NCBI GenBank assembly: GCA_902478725.1
Contig: CABSMD010000016.1
Span: forward strand, 1 to 23,530
Origin: an uncultured Clostridia bacterium
Lineage (GTDB): Bacteria > Bacillota > Clostridia > HGM11514
Direction of reading: 5' to 3'
Length of the DNA: 23,530 nt
Made by a program: the position numbers and the translations under genes. The notes beneath the pieces are model-generated. The model saw only the letters and a list, made by a program, of their open reading frames with translations. It ran no database searches and was not told the origin of the DNA. This document shows, piece after piece, positions 7,222 to 14,881 of the stretch. The stretch's first letter is position 1; the number at the start of each line of letters is the position of its first letter.

Positions 7222-9273
7222 CTATTCCCCCGTCTCCGCTTCCGTATCCTTTGGCGTTAAATATGCCTCCATTACGATTCTGGCGATGTCGGAAACATAG
7301 TAGCCCGCGCCGTTTTCCAGCACGACAGCCACCGCGATTTTCGGGTTGTCATAGGGGGCAAAACCGACAAAAATTCCGTTATCCGAGCCGTTTGGCACCT
7401 CGGCCGTACCCGTCTTTCCCGCCGCCTCCACGGTGGAATTGGAAAACTGGCCGCGTGCGGTTCCCTGTGTGATCGTTTCCCGCATCCCCTGTACCACCTC
7501 TTTTAGGTAGGCCGGATTAATATTGATCTGATCCACCGCCTCCGGCATGAAATAGGTCACGTCGTTTTCATCGTTATAGGAGTGGATTTCTTTGATCAGG
7601 TGTGGCTTGTAGTAGGTTCCTCCATTGGCGAGTGTGGCGACATAGACCGCCATTTGAATCGGCGTGAACATATTATCAGACTGCCCGATCGCGGCTTGAA
7701 TCGTATCGCCCGGATACCATACCGAGCCAATCGATTCACGGTACTCCGGCCCGGCCAGGATGCCGGAAACTTCGCCGGCCAGTTCGATACCGGTCTTTTG
7801 TCCCAGGCCAAACTTTTTGGCGTACACGTTCAGCTTTTCAATCGTGACCCGCCGGCCCACCTCGTAAAAGAAATAGTTGCAGGATTCTCGCAGCGCGCTG
7901 CTCACCGTCACATTACCGTGTGTTGTATGCGAGCTTGTCCAGATATGGCAGGCGGGTGTATAGGACGGCGCGTAGTATTTATAAATCCCCTCATCACGAA
8001 TGACCTCCTTAGGGCCTACCACCCCTTCTTGCATACCCGCAATCGCCGTTACCATCTTAAAGGTGGAGCCAGGCTCATAAGCGCCCGAAATGGTGCGGTT
8101 GAGCATCGGATTGGCGGGGTTTTTCATGTTCGCATTATACTCTTCGGTGAATTTAGCCGGGTCATAGGATGGGTAGGAGGCCATTGCCAACACCTCGCCG
8201 GTATTGACGTCGATCGCCACCAGTGCGCCGCTGTCACAATCCGCCCCCTGCCGTTTGGCCGCACGCACGCCTGCGGCCCTGGTCTTGGCAATGCCGTCAG
8301 CCAGTGCTTGCTCCGCCGCCGCCTGCAAATCCGCGTCCAGGGTCAAAACCGCGTAGTTGCCGGATTCCGCCGGTTTGGAATCGATCACCCGTACCAGACG
8401 GCCGTCAATGCTGTATTCTACGCTGCTGGTACCATCCTTCCCTTTTAGGTATGGCTCCAGTACCTTTTCCAGACCATCCTTGCCGATTACGTCGTTCATA
8501 CCATAGCCCTGGTCCTTCAGCTCATTGTATTCCTCTCTGTAAATCACGTCGACGCGCCCCAAAAGGTGGGCGCCCAAGGTTCCCTGTGCGTATTCACGGG
8601 TCGAATCGACCACGATGTCTACGCCACGGTAATCCGCCTGATTTTCCTTGATAATCGAAACAACATCCATTTCAATATCATTGGCAAAGGTAAACGGGGC
8701 GTTATAACTGAACATGCGGTTTTCCATCTCATTGAGTACACCGATTAGCTTATATGCCGCATCGTCGTCGTATTCCCCGTTGGATATACCATACTTTTCC
8801 CTGTATTTATGAATGACATCCTCAGCGGTTACACAGTCCTCGCCAAGTTCTTTTTGACTGATCCATTCTGCCGCCTTGGCCTGTACCTCTTCCTCGTCGG
8901 AGGAGGGGAAATCAAAGGCAAACGGCGCAGGGGTAATCGGCAGGCTGTGCGAATAGGCGAACCCCTTCTCCTCTGCAAGCCGGATCAGGCGCAGAAGAAC
9001 CTGGTTGGTCTCTGACTGGGTCGCGTCTATTTTATGAAGCTCGATGGCGAACCCCATTTTATTCTTGATTAACGGCTTCATATTCCGGTCAAATATCTCA
9101 CCGCGCGGCGCCTTGACCGGCACCGATTTTGACAGCCTTTTTTCCGATTCATTGCGGTAATACTCCCCCTGCACCACCTGGATGTTAATCAGGCGGATCA
9201 CCACCAGAGAAAACAGGAGCAGGATCAGAATAACAAAAATCCAAAACCGGCTTTTAAAGTTGACGGAAAACAC
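7222..9273 (-). CDS. mrdA: Class B penicillin-binding protein 2 (cell-elongation transpeptidase)
   Basis: A 683-residue peptidoglycan transpeptidase of the elongation complex. It has one N-terminal membrane anchor (FWIFVILILLLFSLVVIRLI) and a pedestal/dimerisation domain beginning APRGEIFDRN, the standard class B start. The transpeptidase domain carries all three penicillin-binding motifs: STFK with nucleophile Ser403 and Lys406, SCN at 464-466, and KTG at 620-622. The start is GTG with an excellent GGGAGGTGA site 6 bases upstream and no ATG alternative nearby. It follows mreD by 19 bases and ends the mreBCD-PBP unit, which supports an elongation rather than divisome role. No rodA (SEDS glycosyltransferase partner) is in the cluster. 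Confidence 0.93.
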   Translation of the reverse strand: MFSVNFKSRFWIFVILILLLFSLVVIRLINIQVVQGEYYRNESEKRLSKSVPVKAPRGEIFDRNMKPLIKNKMGFAIELHKIDATQSETNQVLLRLIRLAEEKGFAYSHSLPITPAPFAFDFPSSDEEEVQAKAAEWISQKELGEDCVTAEDVIHKYREKYGISNGEYDDDAAYKLIGVLNEMENRMFSYNAPFTFANDIEMDVVSIIKENQADYRGVDIVVDSTREYAQGTLGAHLLGRVDVIYREEYNELKDQGYGMNDVIGKDGLEKVLEPYLKGKDGTSSVEYSIDGRLVRVIDSKPAESGNYAVLTLDADLQAAAEQALADGIAKTRAAGVRAAKRQGADCDSGALVAIDVNTGEVLAMASYPSYDPAKFTEEYNANMKNPANPMLNRTISGAYEPGSTFKMVTAIAGMQEGVVGPKEVIRDEGIYKYYAPSYTPACHIWTSSHTTHGNVTVSSALRESCNYFFYEVGRRVTIEKLNVYAKKFGLGQKTGIELAGEVSGILAGPEYRESIGSVWYPGDTIQAAIGQSDNMFTPIQMAVYVATLANGGTYYKPHLIKEIHSYNDENDVTYFMPEAVDQININPAYLKEVVQGMRETITQGTARGQFSNSTVEAAGKTGTAEVPNGSDNGIFVGFAPYDNPKIAVAVVLENGAGYYVSDIARIVMEAYLTPKDTEAETGE

Positions 9274-9292
9274 AAGGCCTCACCTCCCGGTA

Positions 9293-9778
9293 TCACACTG
9301 CGGTGTCGCACCGCTTTAAAATTTGCATCATCAAATAAAACACAACAAACGAAAAAACGATATTGTACAATGCTTCCGGCAACAGCACGTCCATCAGCAC
9401 AGACCATTCACGTCTGCCGCCCCACAAAAAGAAGTTAAAAAAATAGTAAAAGAATTCATATAGTACGCTTACGCCGCCCACGAACAGGACACCCACGATA
9501 TAATTATAGGTAAAATAGACTCCATAGAGCAGGCTGCACGCCATCGCAAAATAAAGCAGGAAGAGGGTATTGACACCGAACACCAGAAAACCCAGCATAT
9601 CCAGTATCATACCGCCTGCCACGGCATAAATCATACCCGGTATCGGGCCCTCCAAAATCGCCATACCCAGCACAAATAACAGGATCAAATTTGGCTTGAC
9701 CCCAAACCAGAACGAAGGGGCCAAAGCCTGAAAAACCGCGAGCAAAAGCAGCAGAATGGTGTAAAATACATGTTTCAA
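9293..9778 (-). CDS. mreD: Rod shape-determining membrane protein MreD
   Basis: A short hydrophobic protein (161 residues from the TTG at 9778) with about five membrane segments, no catalytic motif, and the typical MreD composition with an ending like FVVFYLMMQILKR. It links MreC, the PBP and MreB in the elongation complex. The start is uncertain: an in-frame GTG at 9805 exists, but the purine-rich GGAGGGAGGGG site would then fall inside the gene. The TTG sits 7 bases after that site and gives the usual short start (MKHVFYT). It lies between mreC and the PBP gene. Confidence 0.9.
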   Translation of the reverse strand: MKHVFYTILLLLLAVFQALAPSFWFGVKPNLILLFVLGMAILEGPIPGMIYAVAGGMILDMLGFLVFGVNTLFLLYFAMACSLLYGVYFTYNYIVGVLFVGGVSVLYEFFYYFFNFFLWGGRREWSVLMDVLLPEALYNIVFSFVVFYLMMQILKRCDTAV

Positions 9779-9847
9779 ATGCGCCCCTCCCTCCTTCTTA
9801 CACACAGTTGAGATTTGTTCCTATATGGGCCAATCCGGCCAACAGTC

Positions 9848-10678
9848 CTATTCGGTCAGATATTTGATAACCAAAACTTCCCTTATTTTAGTAAAATCCA
9901 CTGCCGGCTCAATAACCGCCGACTGGTCGATGCTGTTGACGTCGATCCTCTTCTCCTTGACTGTTCCGATCACCAGCCCTTTGGGGTATAACCCCCCTAA
10001 GCCCGAGGTTTCGATGATATCGCCAACCTCAAGATCCGCGTCCTTGTTTATGTAGATCATCTTGCACAGGCCCTGGTTTTCCAGCTCCACATCCCCACTG
10101 ACGATACAGATGTCGCCGGTGCGGGTATTCATACCACTCACCGACACATCCGCATTAATAATCGAACTGATCTTTGCCCAGTTTGCCCCGGCGTCCACCA
10201 CATGTCCGACCAGACCGCCATGGGATACCACGCTCATCTTTGGCTGGATCCCATGTGCCGTCCCCTTGTCCACAACGAAGATGTTGAACCAGTTACTTGT
10301 ATCTTTGGAAACCACCTCCGCCGCCACCGTCTCATGATCGGTGATATTCTGTTTCAGATCCAACAGGGAACGGAGGTTTTCGTTCTCCACCTTATAGCTT
10401 TCATATTTGCGCAGCTGGTTCTGCATGTCGGCATACTCATCCGTAAGGCGCTTGTTTTCCTCCGCCAGATGTTTTTTATCCCCGAAATATTTAAAAAAAC
10501 CACTCACTCCGTCCCCGATCGATTGAAATACCTTGGAGACGGAGGTAATGACGATTCCGGTTCCATTCTCTGCCACGCCGGTGCGGTAAGCGTTGGCGGC
10601 GGAAAAGGAGATGATTACAATCAGAACCACCGTAATGCACAAAAAAATGATTAAATATTTATTTCTAAAAAACTGCAA
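9848..10678 (-). CDS. mreC: Rod shape-determining protein MreC
   Basis: A bitopic protein of 276 residues. It has an N-terminal membrane segment (KYLIIFLCITVVLIVIISFS), a coiled coil at about 60-105 (rich in E, K, L with ENKRLTDEYADMQNQL), and a beta-rich extracytoplasmic region containing the MreC signature (VVSKDTSNWFNIFVVDKG, GLVGHVVDAG, INADVSVSGMN). It scaffolds the elongation complex and contacts the PBP. I chose the TTG at 10678, preceded by AGGTGA at 5 bases. A GTG at 10687, which overlaps that site, is the alternative and would add three residues. It follows mreB by 16 bases. Confidence 0.93.
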   Translation of the reverse strand: MQFFRNKYLIIFLCITVVLIVIISFSAANAYRTGVAENGTGIVITSVSKVFQSIGDGVSGFFKYFGDKKHLAEENKRLTDEYADMQNQLRKYESYKVENENLRSLLDLKQNITDHETVAAEVVSKDTSNWFNIFVVDKGTAHGIQPKMSVVSHGGLVGHVVDAGANWAKISSIINADVSVSGMNTRTGDICIVSGDVELENQGLCKMIYINKDADLEVGDIIETSGLGGLYPKGLVIGTVKEKRIDVNSIDQSAVIEPAVDFTKIREVLVIKYLTE

Positions 10679-10694
10679 TCCGCTCACCTGCCGA

Positions 10695-11711
10695 TTATTT
10701 ATGATTGCTCGAATATAAAACCTCGTGAAGCGTGTCCATATCGTCGATCACACGGCCGGTTCCTTCGGCGACACAGTCAAAAGCGTTTTCCGCTACCATA
10801 ACCGGAATACCCGTCTGTTCCGATAATAGGATGTCCAATCCTCGCAGCAGAGAGCCTCCGCCGGTCATCACAATGCCCTTGTCGATGATGTCCGCCGACA
10901 GTTCCGGCGGGGTTTTCTCCAGGGTAGACTTCACCGCGTCGATGATCGAGGTTACCGGCTCATCCAGCGCCTCACGGATCTCCTGCGCGTTGATCGTCAG
11001 ATTTTTGGGAAGCCCCGTGATCAGATCGCGTCCCCGGATTTCCATCGTACCCTCGCCCTCGTAGGCGTGTGCCGAGCCGATCGTGATCTTGATCTCCTCC
11101 GCCGTCCGTTCTCCGGTCATCAGGTTATACTGTTTTTTGATATACTGTGTGATGTAGCGGTCAAACTCGTCCCCGCCGACACGGATGGAGTTCGCCACCA
11201 CGATACCGCCCAGCGATACAACCGCCACCTCGCTTGTGCCGCCGCCGATGTCGACTACCATACTGCCGATCGGCTCCTCCACCGGCAGTCCCGCGCCGAT
11301 GGCCGCCGCCATGGGCTCCTCGATCAAAAACGACGTGCGTGCGCCGGCCGCCATGACTGCCTCCTCCACCGCGCGTTTTTCCACCTCGGTCACGCCGGAT
11401 GGGATACACACCACCACGCGCGGCCGCGAGACCGGCGAGGTTTTTGTTACCTTGCCAATGAAATATTTTAACATAATCCTCGTAATATCATAATCCGCAA
11501 TCACGCCGTCCTTAAGCGGACGGATGGCGATAATGCTGCCCGGCGTCCTGCCGATCATGCTTTTGGCATTGTCGCCGACCGCCAGCGCCTCACCGTTGCT
11601 CTTGTTGATGGCAACCACCGAAGGCTCCCGTACCGCGATTCCCTTTCCTTTTACATAGACCAGTGTATTAGCCGTACCTAAGTCGATTCCGATATCCTTA
11701 CCCCAAAACAT
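10695..11711 (-). CDS. mreB: Actin-like cell shape protein MreB
   Basis: A 338-residue bacterial actin that forms membrane-bound filaments guiding lateral wall synthesis. Visible motifs are the phosphate-1 loop [18 protein letters not shown], the [16 protein letters not shown] stretch, [21 protein letters not shown] (phosphate 2), and [15 protein letters not shown] near the C-terminus (adenosine motif). The length is normal for the family. The start is ATG, with a GAGGAA site lying in the last codons of maf. It heads the mreB-mreC-mreD-PBP block and is the only member of that block with an ATG start. Confidence 0.97.
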   Translation of the reverse strand: MFWGKDIGIDLGTANTLVYVKGKGIAVREPSVVAINKSNGEALAVGDNAKSMIGRTPGSIIAIRPLKDGVIADYDITRIMLKYFIGKVTKTSPVSRPRVVVCIPSGVTEVEKRAVEEAVMAAGARTSFLIEEPMAAAIGAGLPVEEPIGSMVVDIGGGTSEVAVVSLGGIVVANSIRVGGDEFDRYITQYIKKQYNLMTGERTAEEIKITIGSAHAYEGEGTMEIRGRDLITGLPKNLTINAQEIREALDEPVTSIIDAVKSTLEKTPPELSADIIDKGIVMTGGGSLLRGLDILLSEQTGIPVMVAENAFDCVAEGTGRVIDDMDTLHEVLYSSNHK

Positions 11712-11717
11712 AAAATT

Positions 11718-12296
11718 CTATTCCTCGCTCTCATTCGTAAATTTATTCAACTCTGTCGCTATTCTGCAGATAGGCAGTCCGACCACATTGTAATAGTCGC
11801 CCTCGATGCGGCGGATAAACAGCCCGCCTTTTCCCTGGATCGCGTAAGCTCCTGCCTTATCAAACGGCTCGCCGGTGTCCAGATACCAGTTGATCTCAGT
11901 CGCCTCCAGTTCCCGAAAATAGACTGCCGTCTGTTCGTAATCGTTGATACATTGCCCCCCGCGCAGGATACAAAAACCGGTAAAGACTTCATGCTTCCTG
12001 CCGGAAAGCTTCCTGAGCATAGCGTGCGCGTCGGCGCGGTCTTTCGGTTTTCCCAGTGCCGCACCGTCTATACACACGACGGTGTCAGCGCCCAGAACCG
12101 TTTTACCGGGATACTGTGCCGCAACCGCCTCTGCCTTTTTTTGGGCCAGAGCGCATACCAACTCACAAGGCGAAGTGTCCGCATCCACGGACTCATCCAC
12201 GTCGCTCACACAGACAGTAAAATCCATCCCCGCCATCTGTAAAATCTCCCGGCGGCGGGGCGAGGCCGACGCCAGAATCATTTTTTCACCAAACAT
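11718..12296 (-). CDS. maf: Maf-family nucleotide pyrophosphatase
   Basis: A 192-residue house-cleaning enzyme. Maf proteins hydrolyse dTTP, UTP or modified nucleoside triphosphates to the monophosphate, and overexpression arrests septation. Motifs seen are LASASPRRREIL (residues 8-19), GADTVVCIDG with the catalytic Asp, LGKPKDRADA, and KAGAYAIQGKGGLFI. An AAAGGATG site lies 5 bases before the ATG. It ends six bases before mreB, the classic maf-mreB arrangement. Confidence 0.95.
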   Translation of the reverse strand: MFGEKMILASASPRRREILQMAGMDFTVCVSDVDESVDADTSPCELVCALAQKKAEAVAAQYPGKTVLGADTVVCIDGAALGKPKDRADAHAMLRKLSGRKHEVFTGFCILRGGQCINDYEQTAVYFRELEATEINWYLDTGEPFDKAGAYAIQGKGGLFIRRIEGDYYNVVGLPICRIATELNKFTNESEE

Positions 12297-12351
12297 AAAG
12301 CCATCCTTTCACTGTTTACAAAGCTAGCCTGTCATTCATAAAATCAATTCT

Positions 12352-12846
12352 TCACTCCTGCCTTCCCAGCCGCCGTAACGCCAGCTGCGCTACGCCTCCG
12401 GTCAGGATACCCGACACGAGGGAGAATAGGAGCAGGATTGGAAAATACGTAAAAAGATACGGGTTTGACAGCAGAAAAAACGACACCATGACCCCGGCGA
12501 GGTTATGCATACAGGCGCCGATCATGCTGACACCGATCTCACTGCAGGGCAGGTAGCGTTTTGCCGCCCACATGGCGGCTGCGGAGAGTACCGCGCCCGA
12601 TAACGAAAAGGGAAGGGACGACATTCCCGTTGCCGCACAGGTCAAAATAGCCCGTACCACCGCCACGGAAAGAGCCGTTCCGCCCCCAAACAGATACAGC
12701 GCTGCCAGCGTCACAATATTGGCCAGTCCCAATTTCCCGCCCGGGAAGATACCCATCCCCAGCTGCAGCATATTTTCAGCGATCCCAAGTGCGGTACCGA
12801 GCGCAACCAGTATGGCGGAAACCACCAACCGTTTCGTTTTTCCCAC
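12352..12846 (-). CDS. Gx transporter / heptaprenyl diphosphate synthase component I-like membrane protein
   Basis: A hydrophobic protein of 164 residues with about five membrane segments. It matches the family annotated either as Gx transporter or as heptaprenyl diphosphate synthase component I. Visible motifs are a start like KTKRLVVSAILVALGTALGIAENM, GKLGLANIVTLAALYLFG, and SLSGAVLSAAAMW. The ECF-transporter S-component look suggests small-molecule uptake; the precise substrate is not known. The start is uncertain: GTG at 12846 lies 12 bases after GAGGGG, while TTG at 12879 has AAAGGGTG upstream and would overlap the previous gene by 14 bases. The pairing with a NusG-domain-II gene is a recurrent clostridial arrangement. 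Confidence 0.8.
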   Translation of the reverse strand: MGKTKRLVVSAILVALGTALGIAENMLQLGMGIFPGGKLGLANIVTLAALYLFGGGTALSVAVVRAILTCAATGMSSLPFSLSGAVLSAAAMWAAKRYLPCSEIGVSMIGACMHNLAGVMVSFFLLSNPYLFTYFPILLLFSLVSGILTGGVAQLALRRLGRQE

Positions 12847-12865
12847 GGCGTTTCCACGCCCCTCA

Positions 12866-13240
12866 TCAATAGGTAACAATGTCTACACCCTTTGCCGGGC
12901 CGACCAGACGGACGACCAATCGGTTTGGCAGACAAACGATCATCTGCCCGGCCGATCTGATCTCTCCTGCCCTGACGTCCAACTTGTCCGGGCAGTCGGC
13001 CTCAGCCACCCTTACATAATTTTCCCCTATCTCTATCTTATTATAACCGTATTCGGACCGAACTTCAATCCATTTCTTTTCTTTTCCAAGACTATATCTT
13101 GCGTACTCGCGGCCGTCCAGCTCGATTACAACCTCCCGCGCCGCCTGTCCTGCAAATAATCTGCCCGATAGAAACAGGCCGCTTAAGGCGGCAATCAAGA
13201 TTACAGCCGCAACCACCTTGTCCCCAAATACCAGCCTCAT
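12866..13240 (-). CDS. NusG domain II-containing protein
   Basis: A 124-residue protein with an N-terminal membrane anchor (VVAAVILIAALSGLFLSG) and an extracytoplasmic NusG-domain-II fold ending CPDKLDVRAGEIRSAGQMIVCLPNRLVVRL. The family normally reads C-x-D-K-x-C then CLPN. Here the second Cys is Asp, so the usual Cys arrangement is incomplete (see findings). The function is unknown; relatives occur beside Gx-transporter, FMN-binding or electron-transport genes. The start ATG overlaps the dut stop (ATGA), which implies translational coupling. Confidence 0.85.
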   Translation of the reverse strand: MRLVFGDKVVAAVILIAALSGLFLSGRLFAGQAAREVVIELDGREYARYSLGKEKKWIEVRSEYGYNKIEIGENYVRVAEADCPDKLDVRAGEIRSAGQMIVCLPNRLVVRLVGPAKGVDIVTY

Positions 13241-13686
13241 CTGCCGGTCGAACCGAATCCGCCGTCCGCCCGCGCAGTCTGGTCAAACTCCTCCACCACC
13301 CGCAAAGAAGCGTGTGCCACGGGCAGGACGACCAGCTGAGCGATCCTGTCGCCGCACCGGATCGTATAGGGCTCATCCGAATTATTGCACAACAGCACGA
13401 CCAGCTCGCCGGTGTAATCGCTGTCGATCACGCCCACGCCGTTTGACATCGCAATTCCATGGCGGGAGGCCAGGCCGCTGCGCGCGAATACAAATCCCCC
13501 GTATCCGCCCGGCAGTTGAATGGCGACCCCGGTAGGGATACCGCGCCGTTCCCCGGGAGCAAGCGTCATTTCCCCCTCGCAGCAGGCGGACAGATCAAGG
13601 CCTGCCGAGCCTTCGGTCGCATAAAACGGCGGGTTTACCCCCTTACCAATTTTATCACTCAGATATTGAATCTTTACTTCACACAT
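13237..13686 (-). CDS. dut: Deoxyuridine 5'-triphosphate nucleotidohydrolase (dUTPase)
   Basis: A 149-residue trimeric dUTPase that splits dUTP to dUMP and pyrophosphate, keeping uracil out of DNA and supplying dTMP synthesis. All five motifs are present: AGLDLSA, FARSGLASRHG, NGVGVIDSDYTGEL, GDRIAQLVV, and the C-terminal ADGGFGSTGR arm that closes over substrate. An AAAGGA site lies 8 bases before the ATG. It is the first gene after a 72-base gap from tyrA in which I saw neither a convincing promoter nor a terminator. Confidence 0.96.
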   Translation of the reverse strand: MCEVKIQYLSDKIGKGVNPPFYATEGSAGLDLSACCEGEMTLAPGERRGIPTGVAIQLPGGYGGFVFARSGLASRHGIAMSNGVGVIDSDYTGELVVLLCNNSDEPYTIRCGDRIAQLVVLPVAHASLRVVEEFDQTARADGGFGSTGR

Positions 13687-13758
13687 TTCATTGTTCCTTT
13701 CTATCTGTTTTTCATCGCATGGCCGCTTTTTTGTGTATAGCTGTCTGTTCCCCTCCCG

Positions 13759-14853
13759 TCAGGCAAGCCTGATGGTATCCGGCAAAAGCGCGCAGGCCAT
13801 ATCATAGTTCTCTTTATCGCGCAGCTGGATGCGCAGGATTCCTCCCTCAAACTCCCGACTGTTGGAGATCGCAATATTTTTGATGTTTACCCCGTGTGTG
13901 CCCAGCAAGGTAGCAATTTTGCCAATGTTGCCCGGTTTATCCTCAATATCCATGATCAACTCATAGGTCTTTGGAATCATACCGCGTACGTTTTCATTCA
14001 TCTCGTCACGGTACTGCTTGGAACCGCGGAAGTATTCGAGCAGCGCCTCAGCATCTCCGCGATCAAGTAAAGCATCAAAAGCGTCCAGTTCATTACAGTA
14101 AGACCGGAGCAGTTTCCGCAGACCGTCGCGGTTACTCAGGCAGATATTCTGCCACATCCGCGGGTCGGATGACGCAATGCGGGTGATATCCCGAAATCCC
14201 CCTGCCGCCAGCGTCTGCAAAATACGGCAGGAATCATCGTTTTGTTCTACCGTACGCACCAGTGCCGACGCCGCGACATGCGGCAGGTGACTGATGAGGC
14301 CGATGGCAAAATCATGCTCCGCCGCCGACATGGAGAGAACGATCGCGCCGAATTGCTCCTGCGCAATCCACGATACCAGCTCGACCGCCGCGTCCGTGCT
14401 CGTTTGGGAGGGCGTAACAATATAATAAGCGTTTTCAAACAGGTATGCCGCCGATGCGGCAAACCCACTCTTTTCACTTCCCGCCATGGGATGTCCGCCG
14501 ACAAAGCAAATATCCGGGCAAAATTGTTCCATATAAGCCGTGAACTCTGCTTTTGTGCTGCACAGGTCGGTTACAACAGCCCCCGGCTTTACAATATCCC
14601 GCAGCGCGGTACACACCTTTTGCGCCTCCAGCACCGGCAGAGCGAGATAAATCAAATCGCATTCCGCCAAGACCGCGTCGGCCTCGGTATACCCCTCCCG
14701 GATCGCCCCGGCCGCAACTGCCAAATCAAGCGTGTGGGGATCGCTGTCGACCCCGATTACGTCAAATGTACGCGACAGGCAGCGTGCCGCCGAACCGCCG
14801 ATCAGCCCCAGGCCGATCACACCAATTGTTTTGATTCTATCTACTTGTTTCAT
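13759..14853 (-). CDS. tyrA: Prephenate dehydrogenase with C-terminal ACT domain
   Basis: A 364-residue enzyme of tyrosine synthesis that oxidatively decarboxylates prephenate to 4-hydroxyphenylpyruvate with NAD+. The Rossmann motif is IGVIGLGLIGGS (residues 10-21). Family motifs include TDLCSTKAEF, FVGGHPMAGSEKSGFAAS, the substrate-region HLPH, and GGFRDITRIASSDPRMW. The last 70 or so residues (YELIMDIEDKPGNIGKIATLL) form an ACT domain, probably for tyrosine feedback. A GAGGAA site lies upstream of the ATG, and the U32 gene ends 28 bases before. No other aromatic-pathway gene is nearby. Confidence 0.95.
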   Translation of the reverse strand: MKQVDRIKTIGVIGLGLIGGSAARCLSRTFDVIGVDSDPHTLDLAVAAGAIREGYTEADAVLAECDLIYLALPVLEAQKVCTALRDIVKPGAVVTDLCSTKAEFTAYMEQFCPDICFVGGHPMAGSEKSGFAASAAYLFENAYYIVTPSQTSTDAAVELVSWIAQEQFGAIVLSMSAAEHDFAIGLISHLPHVAASALVRTVEQNDDSCRILQTLAAGGFRDITRIASSDPRMWQNICLSNRDGLRKLLRSYCNELDAFDALLDRGDAEALLEYFRGSKQYRDEMNENVRGMIPKTYELIMDIEDKPGNIGKIATLLGTHGVNIKNIAISNSREFEGGILRIQLRDKENYDMACALLPDTIRLA

Positions 14854-14881
14854 ATTCTTTTATTCCTCTTTCGTATCCTGT

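Noticed and set aside
7582..8448. 288-codon plus-strand frame opposite the PBP gene
   Set aside because: The minus strand here encodes the transpeptidase domain with all its motifs; the plus-strand product has no family features.
9806..9847. Small GGCC/GGCC hairpin between mreC and mreD as a terminator
   Set aside because: The stem is only four base pairs with no T run, and the genes belong to one operon.
13687..13758. Promoter in the tyrA-dut gap (TATACA as -10)
   Set aside because: The nearest -35-like TTGCCT is 21 bases away, too far for a sigma-A promoter.
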